Assembly: GCA_964355085.1 (NCBI GenBank)
Contig: CAYHBW010000005.1
Coordinates: forward strand, 1-45,947
Origin: REEB48 sp964355085
GTDB lineage: Bacteria; Patescibacteriota; Minisyncoccia; UBA6257; 02-FULL-45-10c
DNA: 45,947 nt
Direction: 5' to 3'
Of this stretch, positions 45,747 to 45,947 are shown piece by piece. Below the pieces are notes generated by a model. The model worked only from the letters and a program-made list of their open reading frames with translations. It had not been told where the DNA came from and searched no databases. How positions within the stretch are numbered: the stretch's first letter is position 1; every line of letters starts with the position of its first letter. The translations under genes were made by a program, and so were the position numbers.

Positions 45747-45947
45747 TTAATCTACTGCAATTCGAATGCGCCTGACTCCCGCCCCGACAGCTTCCTGTTT
45801 CGCAATTTTAAATTTGCCAACCTTGAGCGTGTTCGTTACGTGAGGTCCACCGCAAAATTCCTTACTGAAAGCCGTTTCCAAATCATGACCCGCAAAATAA
45901 ACTTTGACCTTATCCGCATATTTTTCCTTGAAGAAATAAAGCGCGCC
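45747..45947 (-). CDS. alaS: Alanyl-tRNA synthetase, 3' end (partial)
   Basis: The frame runs off the window edge. Its last 66 residues include YFAGHDLETAFSKEFCGGPH, with the metal-binding Cys-x3-His of the editing (SAD) domain, then KIAKQEAVGAGVRRIRI and a stop. Bacterial AlaRS normally continues with about 200 residues of linker and DHHA1/C-Ala domain, absent here. An AlaX-type free editing protein has a similar end and cannot be excluded from the visible part. Confidence 0.8.
   Translation of the reverse strand, partial: GALYFFKEKYADKVKVYFAGHDLETAFSKEFCGGPHVTNTLKVGKFKIAKQEAVGAGVRRIRIAVD

Overview
The window looks like a chromosomal segment of a Candidate Phyla Radiation (Patescibacteria) bacterium, most likely of the Parcubacteria type; this is inferred from gene style, not from a search. 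The signs are very compact genes, a prolyl-tRNA synthetase without its editing insertion, an RNA polymerase alpha subunit that stops after the N-terminal domain, a SecA apparently lacking its wing domain, an alanyl-tRNA synthetase ending after the editing domain, PEGA, FIST and GtrA proteins, and no biosynthetic pathways. TGA is used as a stop codon, so the code is standard. A run of ten Ns inside lepA marks a scaffold join.

Layout. 1-5.5 kb: VIT transporter, tRNA-Gly, FIST sensor with a coiled-coil partner, division and foldase-like membrane proteins, lepA. 5.5-13.3 kb: sugar transfer genes, a pseudopilin, NUDIX, MazG-like, nuclease and Maf housekeeping genes, secA and hpf, with a 6S-like RNA upstream of hpf. 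13.5-15.9 kb: CPBP protease, a small RNA, an inverted-repeat element holding a GIY-YIG fragment, gtrA, tpiA. 15.92-18.88 kb: a complete IS1595-type transposon with 28-bp terminal inverted repeats and an 8-bp target duplication. It carries a transposase, adenine methylase and restriction endonuclease in one operon, and a divergent pair of small unknown genes. 18.9-22 kb: dedA, galT and two genes of a probable variable-C-terminus class. 22-34 kb: cell-shape and envelope genes (PBP2, two mreB, murA), proS, two M50 proteases, frr and a clamp-loader subunit. 34-36.4 kb: a PEGA protein and a third variable-type gene. 36.6-40.7 kb: the alpha operon (infA, rpmJ, rpsM, rpsK, rpsD, rpoA, rplQ, rplM, rpsI). 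40.8-45.9 kb: an actin-fold/baseplate-J-like pair, a metzincin lipoprotein, and the 3' end of alaS.

The observations I rate highest are: (1) the transposon that couples its transposase to a restriction-modification system; (2) families of degenerate 7- and 8-bp tandem arrays that fill intergenic gaps, especially just before SD-less start codons in the ribosomal operon, and that also occur inside tpiA and holB; (3) three accessory genes with aromatic-rich, variable-looking C-termini, two of which share a nearly identical promoter; (4) many housekeeping genes with a -10 box exactly 6 nt before the start codon, implying leaderless mRNAs, while accessory genes have full promoters and strong SD sequences.
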